Below are positions 27,602 through 37,018 of a stretch of 42,207 nt of DNA, in pieces. The stretch is from NCBI GenBank assembly GCA_025934355.1, contig JAICYF010000004.1, forward strand, positions 1 to 42,207. The letters are read 5' to 3'. Below the pieces are notes generated by a model. The model was not told the origin of the DNA, ran no database searches, and worked only from the letters and a program-made list of their open reading frames with translations. A program made the position numbers and the translations under genes. The stretch is from Acidothermaceae bacterium. GTDB lineage: Bacteria; Actinomycetota; Actinomycetes; Acidothermales; Acidothermaceae. The stretch's first letter is position 1; the number at the start of each line of letters is the position of its first letter.

Positions 27602-28705
27602 ATGGAGTCGTTGCTGACCTCGCCGCTGCACGACCGCCACGTCGCCCTCGGGGCAAAGCTCGGTGAGTTCGGTGGCTGGTCGATGCCGCTGGAGTACGCC
27701 GGCGGGGGAGTGCTGGCCGAGCACGCGGCGGTCCGCGACGCCGTCGGCGTCTTCGACGTCTCGCACCTCGGCAAGGCCTCGGTCACCGGCCCGGGTGCGC
27801 GCGCGTTCCTCAACGCCACCCTCACGAACGACCTCGACCGCATCGCCCAGGGCAAGGCGCAGTACACCCTGTGCTGCGACGACGCATCCGGCGGCGTCGT
27901 CGACGACCTCATCGTTTACCTGCGCGGCGACGACGACTGCTTCCTCGTCCCCAACGCCGCCAACACGGCCGAGGTGGTGCGCCGCCTCAGCGCCGCCGCG
28001 CCCCCCGACGTCCGAATTGAAAATCTGCATCGAGAGTTTGCCGTCATCGCGGTGCAAGGGCCTCAATCTAAAGAGCTTTTGGACGACGCGGGCCTGCGGC
28101 CCGAACTCGACTACATGGCGTTCCTCGACACCGACTGGGATGGCGTCCCGACTACCTTGTGTCGCTCTGGATACACCGGCGAGCACGGCTACGAACTCGT
28201 CGTCCCGGCCGCAGACGCGATCACTGCCTGGGACCGGATTTTCCAAGCGGGCGAGCGATTCGGTGCGAGAGCATGCGGCCTGGGGGCGCGTGACACGTTG
28301 CGCACCGAGATGGGATATCCGCTGCACGGGCAGGACTTGTCGCTCGACATCACCCCGAACCAGGCGCGCGTCGGCTGGGCGGTCGGCTGGAAGAAACCGG
28401 AATTTTGGGGCCGCCACGTCTTGCTAACGGAGCGCGAGCAGGGCCCGAAGCGAGTGCTGCGCGGTTTGGTCGCGCTTGACCGCGGCATCCCTCGCCCGCA
28501 CATGCCGGTGCGTGACGCCAGCGGCGAGACCGTCGGCGAGGTGACCAGCGGGACTTTCTCACCGACCCGGCGCGTCGGTATCGCGCTTGCGTTGTTGGCG
28601 CCGACGATTAGCGAAGACGACGAGGTTGTCGTCGACGTGCGTGGTCGGCCGTGCCCGACGCGCGTCGTCAAACCGCCGTTCGTCGACAGGAGTCCGCAGG
28701 CATGA
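27602..28705 (+). CDS. gcvT: Glycine cleavage system T protein (aminomethyltransferase)
   Basis: 367 residues. Transfers the aminomethyl carbon from lipoyl-GcvH to tetrahydrofolate, releasing ammonia. Typical features are [22 protein letters not shown], the folate-site region [29 protein letters not shown] and [18 protein letters not shown]. The C-terminal domain ends [16 protein letters not shown]. GcvP and GcvH are not in the window. Its stop overlaps the start of the next gene (ATGA), which indicates coupling with the kinase-like gene. Confidence 0.96.
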   Translation: MESLLTSPLHDRHVALGAKLGEFGGWSMPLEYAGGGVLAEHAAVRDAVGVFDVSHLGKASVTGPGARAFLNATLTNDLDRIAQGKAQYTLCCDDASGGVVDDLIVYLRGDDDCFLVPNAANTAEVVRRLSAAAPPDVRIENLHREFAVIAVQGPQSKELLDDAGLRPELDYMAFLDTDWDGVPTTLCRSGYTGEHGYELVVPAADAITAWDRIFQAGERFGARACGLGARDTLRTEMGYPLHGQDLSLDITPNQARVGWAVGWKKPEFWGRHVLLTEREQGPKRVLRGLVALDRGIPRPHMPVRDASGETVGEVTSGTFSPTRRVGIALALLAPTISEDDEVVVDVRGRPCPTRVVKPPFVDRSPQA

Positions 28706-29232
28706 CGGTTGCTAGGGACGGCACGCGGATCGTGCTCATCGGGATGATGGGCGCGGGGAAAACCACGGTCGGGATGGCAATTTCGCACCTCACCGGTTGG
28801 CCGTACATCGACAACGACGAGATCGTCGAGCAGCTGTCCGGCATGCCCACCCGTGACCTGCTGCAGCAACGCGGTGAAGCGGCCATGCGTGAGGCGGAAT
28901 TCGCCGCAGTGGACAAGGTTTTGGCGATGGAGACGCCGGTCGTGGCGGGCGCGGCAGCGGGCGTCGTCCTCAATGACGAGGTGTCGGCGCGACTGCACGC
29001 CGGCGCGTTCGTCGTCTATCTGCGGGCGACCGTCGAGACGCTTGTGGCGCGGGTGCAAGGGACGTATCGGCCCTGGCTCGGCGCCGATCCCGAAGAAGCC
29101 ATGCGCAAGTTATATGAGGGCCGGGAGGCGAAGTATGAGGCGCTCGCCGACCTCATCGTCGACGTCGACGGCGGCGTGCCCGACCAGGTGGCGAAGCACA
29201 TCCTCGAGGCCGCCAGGTTCGGGACGAGCTGA
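28702..29232 (+). CDS. Shikimate-kinase-like P-loop kinase
   Basis: 176 residues from ATG 28702. Walker A is [11 protein letters not shown] (about 14-24). Shikimate-kinase-like elements follow: [26 protein letters not shown], the lid-region arginine in YRPWLG and [15 protein letters not shown]. The glycine-rich shikimate-binding GGG is replaced by AGAAAG, and the D-x-D is DND, so the substrate may not be shikimate. A second AroK would normally be found with aroB/aroC elsewhere. It overlaps gcvT by 4 bp, so it is probably co-expressed with it. The tracked start at 28651 lies inside gcvT and is rejected. Confidence 0.82.
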   Translation: MTVARDGTRIVLIGMMGAGKTTVGMAISHLTGWPYIDNDEIVEQLSGMPTRDLLQQRGEAAMREAEFAAVDKVLAMETPVVAGAAAGVVLNDEVSARLHAGAFVVYLRATVETLVARVQGTYRPWLGADPEEAMRKLYEGREAKYEALADLIVDVDGGVPDQVAKHILEAARFGTS

Positions 29233-29267
29233 CCCGAACCCGCCCGAGTCTGACCCCGAACCCCGGT

Positions 29268-29325
29268 CGAGTGAAGGGTTTGGGCTGCGAATTCAGCTAT
29301 TTTCGCGACCCAAACCCTTCACTCG
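29268..29325. terminator. Strong bidirectional terminator
   Basis: Perfect 17-bp arms (CGAGTGAAGGGTTTGGG at 29268-29284 and its complement at 29309-29325) around a 24-base loop that holds a further small stem. It sits between the kinase-like gene and cobS, which converge. Confidence 0.88.
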
Positions 29326-29372
29326 GCGAGGATTCCGGGCACCGGCCCGGTTAGGGCGGGTTGGAGCGGCGG

Positions 29373-30197
29373 CTACGGTCGGCCGGCGGCGCTCACCAGC
29401 AGGCTGACGAACATCGCGACCTCGCACAGCGCCCCGAGGACGTCACCCGTGATGCCACCAAGGCGGCGGACGGCGTGCGCCCGAACCGCCCACGCCACGA
29501 GCAGCGCGACGAAGACCGCCAACACCGCGCGCACCGCGCCATGCAGCGACCCGACCTCGGAGTCGAAGAGCCCGTAGCACCAGGCGCCGGCTGCGAGCAC
29601 GAGCGTCCATGCCGTAGCGGCGACACGTGACACCGAACCGGCCACGAGTGCGCCCATGCCCGATTCCTTCGCGGCCCGGACGCCGGGCCCGCAGGCCCAC
29701 AGCATCGCCACCCGCCCGGTGACCGTCGCCATCACCAACGCCTGGGTGCCGTGGTGGTCGAGCACGCTCGTCGAGAGTGCCAGCGCGTCGGTCAGCAGCA
29801 ACAGCACCAACGCCGCCGCGCCCAACGCTCCGACCGGTCCATCGCTCATCACCGCAAGCGCATCGGGCGCTGGTTTGTGCGACGCGAGCCCGTCGACCGT
29901 GTCGGCGAAGCCGTCCAGGTGCAGTCCGCGCGTCAACAGCGCGAGTGTGATGAGAGCGAGCGCGCTTGACAGCAGAGGAGGGATGAAGAGTTCTGTGTGA
30001 TTGGCGTGAACCCACACGTCGGGGCCCGGGAACACGTTGCGCGCGACGAAAAGCACGCCGGCCGCGACTCCGGCGAGAATCGCTCCCACGAGCGGGCTCC
30101 ACAGCATCGCGCGCCGCGCGGTCTCCCGATCGGCGCTCGCCCCGCGCAGCGGCGCGATGGTGAACAGCGTCACCGCCAGCCGAAGACCGTCAGGCAT
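29373..30197 (-). CDS. cobS: Adenosylcobinamide-GDP ribazoletransferase (cobalamin synthase)
   Basis: 274 residues, a polytopic membrane enzyme joining adenosylcobinamide-GDP with alpha-ribazole (phosphate), the last assembly step for B12. The family motifs [15 protein letters not shown] and [14 protein letters not shown] near the middle and [13 protein letters not shown] near the C-terminus are clear. It overlaps cobT by 8 bp and is the last gene of the riboswitch-controlled operon; the terminator at 29268-29325 follows. Confidence 0.96.
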   Translation of the reverse strand: MPDGLRLAVTLFTIAPLRGASADRETARRAMLWSPLVGAILAGVAAGVLFVARNVFPGPDVWVHANHTELFIPPLLSSALALITLALLTRGLHLDGFADTVDGLASHKPAPDALAVMSDGPVGALGAAALVLLLLTDALALSTSVLDHHGTQALVMATVTGRVAMLWACGPGVRAAKESGMGALVAGSVSRVAATAWTLVLAAGAWCYGLFDSEVGSLHGAVRAVLAVFVALLVAWAVRAHAVRRLGGITGDVLGALCEVAMFVSLLVSAAGRP

Positions 30198-31242
30198 CGC
30201 GGTCGCTGACGTGTGCCTCGTCGAACGTCGCCATCTCCGACAGGGTCGCCGCAGCTGCGCGCAACAACGGGACGGCGAGCAGCGCGCCCGTGCCTTCGCC
30301 GAGCCGAAGTCCGAGGTCGAGCAGCGGCGTCAGGCCCAGCTCACGCAATGCGATGGTGTGCGACGGCTCGGCAGAACGATGCCCGGCCCACCACCACGCG
30401 CGCGCACCAGGCGCTAGCCGCTCGGCGACCAACGCGGCCGCGCCAGACACAACGCCGTCGAGCAGCACCGGAGTGCGCCGAATCGCCGCCTGCGCCAAGA
30501 ACCCTGCCATTGCCGCAATATCGGCACCGCCGATTGATGACACAAGCGACAACCCGCTGTCTGTTGCCGCTCGCCGCATCGCCGACGCCACCACCTCGCG
30601 TTTGCGGGCCAATGTTGCGTCGTCGATTCCGGTGCCGCGCCCCGTCACCGACGTTGCGTCGACACCCGCGCACACTCCGACGATCGCCGCTGCCGGGGTG
30701 GTATTGCCGATGCCCATGTCGCCGGGGATCAGCAGGTCGGCCCCGCCGTCAATCGCCTCGTCGGCCAATTGGCGCCCGGCGAGAATTGCCTGCTGCGCCT
30801 CGGAAATCGTCAAAGCGTCTTCAACGTCGATGCGGCCAGACGATCGGCGCACCCGCCACTTGACGACGTCCGGCGGCAGTTCGACGCCGGGCAGATCGAA
30901 TGCCACCCCCAGGTCGGCCACCCGCACCGACGCACTGACCTGCGCGGCCAGCACGTTGACCGCCGCGCCACCCGCGACGAAGTTCGCCACCATCTGCGCG
31001 GTGACCTCGGCCGGGTAAGCCGAAACTCCGGACGACGCAACGCCGTGGTCGCCAGCGAACAGCACGACGGCAACCCGTGACGGCGGCGTTGGTGGGCACC
31101 CGCCTTGCACCCCAGCGAGCCAAATCGACAGTTGCTCCAGGTTGCCCAACGCACCCGTCGGTTTGGTCAGTCGATTCTGTCGGGCGCGAGCAAGCTCCTG
31201 TGCGGCGGCGTCCAAGCCCGGAACGGCGGGGAATTCAAGCAT
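30190..31242 (-). CDS. cobT: Nicotinate-nucleotide-dimethylbenzimidazole phosphoribosyltransferase
   Basis: 350 residues. Activates the lower ligand base as alpha-ribazole phosphate. It shows [52 protein letters not shown] and the catalytic glutamate region [20 protein letters not shown]. The ATG shares its A with the MBL-CobU stop (TGATG), so translation is coupled. With CobU and CobS it completes nucleotide-loop assembly from imported cobinamide. Confidence 0.97.
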   Translation of the reverse strand: MLEFPAVPGLDAAAQELARARQNRLTKPTGALGNLEQLSIWLAGVQGGCPPTPPSRVAVVLFAGDHGVASSGVSAYPAEVTAQMVANFVAGGAAVNVLAAQVSASVRVADLGVAFDLPGVELPPDVVKWRVRRSSGRIDVEDALTISEAQQAILAGRQLADEAIDGGADLLIPGDMGIGNTTPAAAIVGVCAGVDATSVTGRGTGIDDATLARKREVVASAMRRAATDSGLSLVSSIGGADIAAMAGFLAQAAIRRTPVLLDGVVSGAAALVAERLAPGARAWWWAGHRSAEPSHTIALRELGLTPLLDLGLRLGEGTGALLAVPLLRAAAATLSEMATFDEAHVSDRDA

Positions 31243-32615
31243 CAGTGGTCCGATCGGTGAAGTGAGTGGGAAATCCCCGCGGTGACGAACAAAACGTCGT
31301 CAGAGACGGCGGCCAGTCGGGCGTTCAAAGCACCTAGCTCGTCTCGAAAGCGACGTCCGCTGCGGTGTTCCGGGACAATGCCGCCGCCCACCTCGTTGCT
31401 CACCGCGACGACTCGTGCGTGCGTCGCGCTCCACGCCTCGACGAGATCGTCGATTGTCGCGGCCAACGCGGCATCCGCGGCTTTGGCCGCGATCTCGTCG
31501 GACGCCGACCACAGCCCGATGTCATCGATCATCCGCGACAGCCACAATGTCAAGCAGTCAATGAGCATCGGCGGATCGTCGGCCTTTCGCGTGCGCAACA
31601 ACTCGGCCAGCGACGTGGTGGTGACCGTCGTCCACGAAGCCGGACGACGTGCGCGATGTGCTGCGATCCGGGCCGTCCACTCCGGGTCGTCGTTGTTCTC
31701 GGACGACGTGGCCACGTAACACACTGACGGTTCGGCAGCCAGCATCCGCTCCGCCGCGGCGGATTTGCCCGACCGTGCGCCGCCGAGCACAAGAACGCGC
31801 TGCGGACGTGCACGCAGCGGTGACGGGGCGCCGACTTGGATCACGTCGCCGTCGATGGGCAACTCAGCGCCCCAGGCCGCGAGACGCCCACGCAACACGG
31901 ACGGTCGCGGATTGCCATGGCCGAGATGAATCGCGAGGACGCGGCTGTCGTCGTCGATGGCGTGGTGTGTGCGGAGGCGCTGCAGGGTCAGCGGAAACGT
32001 GGTCAGGTCGTGGTGCCGACCGCTCGCGTGCGTTGTGTTGTCACCCCAGCTCTCTTCGAGCAACACGAGGTCGTATCTGGCGTCGTCCGGGGTGTCGAAT
32101 CCCGGGCCGGTGTCGGTGGCGTAGAGCAACCGTCGTCCGTCAGGGGAAGTGATGTCGTAGAGGAGCGCGCCGTCACTGTCGTGCTCAGCCGCGAGCGTGC
32201 GCACGACGTAACCGTCGAGGGTGACGATCTCGCCTGGCAGCAAAGGGCGGAAGACCACGTCCGGATCGTCCGGCGGCAACCACATCGCCAGGGCGTCGAG
32301 CGCGGAGCGCGGCCCGAACACGTCGAGGGGCTCGGTGACGCCGGCCCAGCGTCGCCAGAGCAGCGCGGCGCCGTTCGCATGGTCGTGATGGTCGTGCGTG
32401 ACAAGCACGTGCCGCACGCGCTCGAGTCCGACGCCGAAGCGCACCGCCGAACGCGGGACGTCTTGCCCGCAGTCGAGCAGCAGCACGCCGTCGATCAACG
32501 CACTGCTGTGGGCGCGGATCTCGCCCTCCGCGGCAGCCGCGTAGCACGACGCGCAGGTGCAGAACGGATGCGGCCAGCCCGATCCGCCACCGGTGCCCAG
32601 GAGAGTGACTTCCAA
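31242..32615 (-). CDS. cobU: MBL-fold hydrolase fused to CobU (adenosylcobinamide kinase/GTP guanylyltransferase)
   Basis: 457 residues with two domains. Residues about 1-265 form a metallo-beta-lactamase fold of the PhnP/PqqB kind: N-terminal CTCASC, the metal motif [14 protein letters not shown] and LAIHLGHG. Residues about 270-457 are CobU: P-loop [26 protein letters not shown], and the [24 protein letters not shown] signature including the guanylylated-histidine region. CobU phosphorylates adenosylcobinamide and attaches GMP. The MBL half may act on a phosphoester in the same pathway; PhnP itself opens ribose cyclic phosphates. TTG start at 32615 with GAGGG close before it, 5 bp after the EcfS stop. 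Confidence 0.93.
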   Translation of the reverse strand: MEVTLLGTGGGSGWPHPFCTCASCYAAAAEGEIRAHSSALIDGVLLLDCGQDVPRSAVRFGVGLERVRHVLVTHDHHDHANGAALLWRRWAGVTEPLDVFGPRSALDALAMWLPPDDPDVVFRPLLPGEIVTLDGYVVRTLAAEHDSDGALLYDITSPDGRRLLYATDTGPGFDTPDDARYDLVLLEESWGDNTTHASGRHHDLTTFPLTLQRLRTHHAIDDDSRVLAIHLGHGNPRPSVLRGRLAAWGAELPIDGDVIQVGAPSPLRARPQRVLVLGGARSGKSAAAERMLAAEPSVCYVATSSENNDDPEWTARIAAHRARRPASWTTVTTTSLAELLRTRKADDPPMLIDCLTLWLSRMIDDIGLWSASDEIAAKAADAALAATIDDLVEAWSATHARVVAVSNEVGGGIVPEHRSGRRFRDELGALNARLAAVSDDVLFVTAGISHSLHRSDH

Positions 32616-32620
32616 TGCCC

Positions 32621-33457
32621 TCAGCGACTTTCGGCGAACTCAGGGACCACGTCGAATGCCGCCTTGCGAGCCGCTCGACGCAATGCCGACAGCACCGGGC
32701 GTCCAGCGACCAACACCAACGCGGCATTCGCCGCCGCCCTGGGAATGTCGAAACCGAGCGACGTCGTCAGGTAAAAGGCCCAGAAGTGGTGCAGGTTCGT
32801 GAGCCAACTTTGCCCTGGCACGTAGGAAATCTGCGGCGACAAACCAGTCGTGCTGAACGGCCAGAACCACAGATCGGTGATCGCGCCGTACACCAGACCG
32901 GCCACCGCGCCGTACGCCGCGAGCAGCAGCACCTCGAGGCGGCCTGTCGCCCGCGGCAGACATCCCGCGAACAGGCCGGTCCAGCCGGCCGCCAACATCT
33001 GGAAGGGCAACCAAGGACCGACGCCGCCGGTCAGCAGCGCGCTGCCGAACAACGTCAACGTCCCGAGCGTGAAACCGAATCCACGGCCAAGCACTCGCCC
33101 GGCGGGCATCAGCAAGAAGAACACGGGAGACGCGCCGGTCACGTCGCCGCCAAGCATGCGCAACGCGGCGCCGCAGGCAGCCAGCACCCCGAGCAGGGCG
33201 ATCGCCTTTGCGTCGATGCCACCTTCGGAGATCTCCGCGAGCACCACAATCAGGAGCAGCGGCAGGACAACAAGAAATATCCAGGGCGCGTCGGTCGAAT
33301 GCGCTACTCCGGACGACGACGGGCGCCGCAGCAAGAACGGCCAAGCGAAGGCGAAAATGCCGACCAGGCTGGCGATCGCTAGCGACACGGCCGAGCGTGG
33401 GCGGAGCCGGATCGCTCGCGTCGTCCGCGCTGTTGAGTGAACGGCGATTGTCGTCAC
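32621..33457 (-). CDS. ECF transporter S component (probable corrinoid/cobalamin-specific)
   Basis: 278 residues from GTG 33457, which overlaps the EcfA stop by 4 bp; the tracked start at 33505 is inside ecfA. Six or so helices with the motif LLMPAGRVLGRGFGFTLGTLTLFGSALLTGGVGPWLPFQMLAAGW and YGAITDLWFWPF, of the CbrT/vitamin-S-component kind (quoted in part: GRVLGRGFGFTLGT). It binds the substrate in the membrane and docks on EcfT. The cobalamin riboswitch and the cobUTS genes make a corrinoid the likely substrate. Confidence 0.85.
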   Translation of the reverse strand: MTTIAVHSTARTTRAIRLRPRSAVSLAIASLVGIFAFAWPFLLRRPSSSGVAHSTDAPWIFLVVLPLLLIVVLAEISEGGIDAKAIALLGVLAACGAALRMLGGDVTGASPVFFLLMPAGRVLGRGFGFTLGTLTLFGSALLTGGVGPWLPFQMLAAGWTGLFAGCLPRATGRLEVLLLAAYGAVAGLVYGAITDLWFWPFSTTGLSPQISYVPGQSWLTNLHHFWAFYLTTSLGFDIPRAAANAALVLVAGRPVLSALRRAARKAAFDVVPEFAESR

Positions 33458-35061
33458 AGCGCGCCCGTCTCGAGCCCCGCGCGTACTTGCGCGACGGTCA
33501 ACCACGGCAGGGGGTGCAGAATCTTCGCGACTTGCGGCGCGAACGCAGGCGACGCTGTCACCACTTCATCGGTTGGACCGTCGGCCACGATCTCGCCATC
33601 GGCCAATACCACCGTTCGGGTGGCGACGTCAGCCGCCAACTCGACGTCATGCGTCGCAATGACGATCGCGGTTCCGCCGTCGGCATACTCGCGCAACACG
33701 TTGACCAGCAGAGCTTTCGCCGGATAGTCAAGCCCGCGGGTCGGTTCGTCGAGCAGCAGCAACGGCGGTGCGGCGGCCAGCACCAGCGCGAGCGCGACGG
33801 CAAGCCGCTGCCCTTCCGACAAATCCCGCGGATGCGACGCGAGGTCGAGGTCGGGCGAAAGCCGAGCCAACAGGCGTTGCGCGCGTGCACCGTGACCGTC
33901 GGCGTTCAATTCGTCGAGCACAGACTCCGCGCAGAACAGGTCGGCGGGTTCCTGCGGCACCAGCCCGACGAGCCGCACGATCTCGGACGACGCGAGCCGG
34001 TGCGGCTGCTTTCCGTCGACGGCCAACTCGCCGCGCGCGGGGCTGAGCAACCCGACAAGGCTCGCCAGCAGCGTCGACTTTCCGGCGCCGTTGCGGCCCA
34101 TCAACGCGACCACCTCGCCAGCCGCGACATCGAGGTCGACCCCGGCGAGTGCGACGACGTCGTCATATCGGACGACGAGATCGCGGGCGCGCGCGACGAC
34201 GTTGCCGACGTTGCCGACGTTGCGACCGGGTTGCGGCGGTTTGCCCAGGCGGGCAAGCCGTTCCTTGAGCGGCGCCGCGGCCCGACGTGCGTCGCGCACG
34301 GACAGGGGCAGGGGCTGCCAACCGGCGAGGCGGCCGAGTTCAACGACCGGAGGCGCCACCTGCGCGCGCGTCATCGCCGCCACCGGCGAACCGTCGACGA
34401 CGGCGCCTTCGGTCGAGACCTGCAGCACGCGATCGGCGTACTGCACCACGCGTTCGAGGCGATGCTCGGCCATGACGACCGTCATGCCGAGGTCGTGCAC
34501 CAGTCGGGTCAGCGCTGCCAAAACCTCTTCGGCGGCAGGCGGATCGAGCGCTGAGGTCGGTTCGTCGAGCACCAGCACCCGCGGACCCGCCGTAAGCACC
34601 GAGCCGATCGCAACCCGTTGTTGCTGGCCCGACGACAACTCGACGAGCGGACGGTCGCGAAGCAGCGAAAGGCCCAGTAGGTCAAGGGTTTCCTCGACCC
34701 GCCGACGCATCACGGCAGCCTCGAAGCCGAGCGACTCCATCGCGTACGCGAGCTCTTCCTCGACCGTGTCGGTGACGAAACCGCTGAGCGGGTCTTGGCC
34801 CACGTAGCCGACGACGTCGGCTAACTCACGCGGTGGGTTATGCCGGGTGTCGCGGCCCTCGACGCTGACCCGGCCGGTGAGGGTGCCGCCGGTGAAGTGC
34901 GGCACCAACCCGTTGATCGCGCGCAAGAACGTCGACTTGCCAGCGCCGGTGCGTCCGATGACGAGCACCAGTTCGCCGTCCGGTATGTCAAGGTCGACGT
35001 CGCGCAGCGTCGCGGTTTCGGCTTCTGCGTAACGGAAACACACGTGTTCGAAGCGAATCAC
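33454..35061 (-). CDS. Fused double ECF ATPase (EcfA-EcfA')
   Basis: 535 residues from GTG 35061, which overlaps the ecfT stop by 4 bp; the tracked start at 35790 runs antisense-like through ecfT and is rejected. Two complete ABC modules are present. Module 1 has GRTGAGKST, the Q-loop VGQDPLSGF, signature LSSGQQQRVAIG and VLVLDEPTSALDP. Module 2 has GRNGAGKST, VPQEPADLF, signature LSEGQRLAVALAL and LLLLDEPTRGLDYP. They are joined by a linker of about 60 residues containing NVGNVGNV. Each EcfT-docking Q-loop region is intact. Fusion replaces the usual heterodimer of separate EcfA1/EcfA2. Confidence 0.95.
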   Translation of the reverse strand: MIRFEHVCFRYAEAETATLRDVDLDIPDGELVLVIGRTGAGKSTFLRAINGLVPHFTGGTLTGRVSVEGRDTRHNPPRELADVVGYVGQDPLSGFVTDTVEEELAYAMESLGFEAAVMRRRVEETLDLLGLSLLRDRPLVELSSGQQQRVAIGSVLTAGPRVLVLDEPTSALDPPAAEEVLAALTRLVHDLGMTVVMAEHRLERVVQYADRVLQVSTEGAVVDGSPVAAMTRAQVAPPVVELGRLAGWQPLPLSVRDARRAAAPLKERLARLGKPPQPGRNVGNVGNVVARARDLVVRYDDVVALAGVDLDVAAGEVVALMGRNGAGKSTLLASLVGLLSPARGELAVDGKQPHRLASSEIVRLVGLVPQEPADLFCAESVLDELNADGHGARAQRLLARLSPDLDLASHPRDLSEGQRLAVALALVLAAAPPLLLLDEPTRGLDYPAKALLVNVLREYADGGTAIVIATHDVELAADVATRTVVLADGEIVADGPTDEVVTASPAFAPQVAKILHPLPWLTVAQVRAGLETGAL

Positions 35062-36155
35062 CGAGCCGCTCCGATCAACTCGCCGGTCTCGACCTGACGC
35101 GCCTGTGGCCGCGGCTTTGTCGACAGCAAGGCCGGAACCAGCGCGAGCGCGATGCCAGCCACGGCCGGCCATGGCAGTGCGGGCGCGACAATCGGATAGG
35201 CGCTGGTGTGCAGCGATCCCGGTGCGACCCGGCCGGCGCCGACCACGCCGAGCGTCGCGGCGAGGCCAGATGCGATGACCAGCCATTCGGCGGCGCCCCA
35301 GGAGTCGGGCCGGTACTTGGTGCGGACGACGCCGTGCCCCCCGAGCAGCACGGCGGCGACCGCAATTCCGCTGCCACCGAGCAGCAGCGGAAGTCCAATG
35401 ACGGCGGGGGAACCGGTGGCGAGCAGACCGTACATGGCCGCCGCCACGGCCAGCAGACCGATCAAGAGTGCGGACGACGTGGCGCGGCGCCGCGCCGCGG
35501 AAACCACGCCGCGCCGGCCGAAGCCCCGAGAATCCATCGCGGCGGCAAGCTCGATTGAGCTTTCCAGCCCGTCTTGCAGCACAGGCAGCGCGCTTGCGAC
35601 CCAGCCGCGCAGGCCGGACGTCGATTTGCCGCGCAGCCGTCGGGCCCGCCGCACCCGCGAGCCTGCGAGCACCAACTGCGGGGCGAACGACATCGCGACG
35701 GTGACCGCGACGCCGAGCTCGTACAAGGCGCCGGGCAGCGAACGCAGCAACCGGCGCGGACTGGCCAGCGAGTTCGCCGCACCCAGGCAAATCAGCAGGG
35801 TGGCAAGTTGCAGGCCGCCGTAACTGGCCGAGACTAACGACTCGGCCGTGACGGCGCCGCCGATGCGTAAGCCCGCCAGCGCAGAAGGCAACGGCACGCT
35901 CGGCAGTCGCACGAGCACGTGCCCTGGGAGCGGGCTGCTGAAGAGCGCTTCGAAAAGCAGCCGCATCGCGAGCACCAGCAGGCCGAGCCGCAAGAAGAAG
36001 CCGAACGCGCGGCCTTGGGTTCTACGGCCAGCCACGACGAACGCCGCGACTCCGAGTAAAAGCCCTAGCAGCAGGGGATTTGTGGTGCGAGTCGCCGCGG
36101 TGGCGAGCAGCAAGGCCCACGCCCACCACGCGCCGGGATGTAACGACTTCGTCAT
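35058..36155 (-). CDS. ECF transporter T component (EcfT/CbiQ family)
   Basis: 365 residues, the energy-coupling membrane subunit. The N-terminal two-thirds hold several helices and the cytoplasmic coupling region, with basic RRARRLRG and the family signature LAAAMDSRGFGRRG (A-x-R-G type coupling helices). The C-terminal third is a further hydrophobic domain of about four helices, longer than a minimal EcfT of about 260 residues. It overlaps the SCO2322-family gene by 4 bp and EcfA by 4 bp. Confidence 0.92.
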   Translation of the reverse strand: MTKSLHPGAWWAWALLLATAATRTTNPLLLGLLLGVAAFVVAGRRTQGRAFGFFLRLGLLVLAMRLLFEALFSSPLPGHVLVRLPSVPLPSALAGLRIGGAVTAESLVSASYGGLQLATLLICLGAANSLASPRRLLRSLPGALYELGVAVTVAMSFAPQLVLAGSRVRRARRLRGKSTSGLRGWVASALPVLQDGLESSIELAAAMDSRGFGRRGVVSAARRRATSSALLIGLLAVAAAMYGLLATGSPAVIGLPLLLGGSGIAVAAVLLGGHGVVRTKYRPDSWGAAEWLVIASGLAATLGVVGAGRVAPGSLHTSAYPIVAPALPWPAVAGIALALVPALLSTKPRPQARQVETGELIGAAR

Positions 36156-37018
36156 CGCCGAGCGCCCAACCCGCGCACGATGGCGGCGACGGCGAGCCCG
36201 AGAACCAACACGACGCCGATAACCGCGGCGGTCGGGAACGTCTTGTTGGACGGCTTTTTCAGATCGCTGAGGGTGGCCACCGACTCGCTTGCAGCGGTGC
36301 TCGGCGGTACCGCGCTAGAACTGAGGGCAACCGTTGACTCAAGCGTCGCCGTTGTCGTCGGCGCTGGCGCCGACGCGGCCGGTTGATCGGCCGGCACCGT
36401 CGCCGCAGGCGTCGGCGTCGCGGTTGCCGTTATTTTCGCCGGCGCGGGCGCTTTCGGGCTGGCGGATTTCGCGGCCGTCGGCTTGGGCGCGGCAACAACG
36501 TCGGCGCACTCCGACTTGGGATATCCGCTGATGCCGCAGATCAAGCCTTGGCCGATCCGGACGTTCGCAGCGCCAACCGCCGCGTCAAGCACGTCGACTC
36601 CGCTGGCGCCGTCAGCGACTAGGACGCAACCGGTGACGACGTTCGCCGGCGGATGTTCGCCCGCGGGCGCGTCGTCCGCGACACCAAAGTCGAGCACGAC
36701 GCCGACCCGTACCTTGCCTGCCGTGGCTGGCTGTGATGCGCACAGTTTTGCGAAATCGGGAGCCACTCTCGGCGTGAGGCCGCCGGACCGATCGGCCTGG
36801 ATCGCAAACCGCCAGCCCTGCACCTCACCGTCCTGCGGATGTTCCGACGCGGGCCCGCGTTGGGAGTACGACCATGCCGCGGCATTGGGCGGCGAGACGT
36901 AGTAGGTCCAGTACCGATAAGCGGTCGCGGCGTTCGCCGTCCGGCTAAAACTCGCGACCGCGACGACGAGCGCGAGCGCGACGAGGATCGCGCCCGCGCA
37001 TCGCCGTCCGAGACTCAC
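36152..37018 (-). CDS. SCO2322-family exported membrane-anchored protein (possible corrinoid-binding partner)
   Basis: 288 residues. Signal peptide (MSLGRRCAGAILVALALVVAV, cleavage near ANA before ATAYRYW), an external domain of about 150 residues, a linker rich in A, P, T and S, and a C-terminal TM helix (about 260-282). The domain begins YRYWTYYV, continues with a DGEVQGWRF segment, and ends with VDVLDAAV, IGQGLICGISGYP and SEC. The same elements occur in DUF4430/transcobalamin beta-type domains, but in swapped order (VLDA and the I-x-G segment normally come first). Four cysteines could pair. The GTG start overlaps the toroid gene by 4 bp. Binding of cobalamin is a hypothesis from context and motif likeness. 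Confidence 0.83.
   Translation of the reverse strand: MSLGRRCAGAILVALALVVAVASFSRTANAATAYRYWTYYVSPPNAAAWSYSQRGPASEHPQDGEVQGWRFAIQADRSGGLTPRVAPDFAKLCASQPATAGKVRVGVVLDFGVADDAPAGEHPPANVVTGCVLVADGASGVDVLDAAVGAANVRIGQGLICGISGYPKSECADVVAAPKPTAAKSASPKAPAPAKITATATPTPAATVPADQPAASAPAPTTTATLESTVALSSSAVPPSTAASESVATLSDLKKPSNKTFPTAAVIGVVLVLGLAVAAIVRGLGARR

Noticed and set aside
31836-33382. Long plus-strand ORFs (312 and 255 aa) opposite cobU and ecfS
   Set aside because: Shadows of clear minus-strand genes; no recognisable domains.
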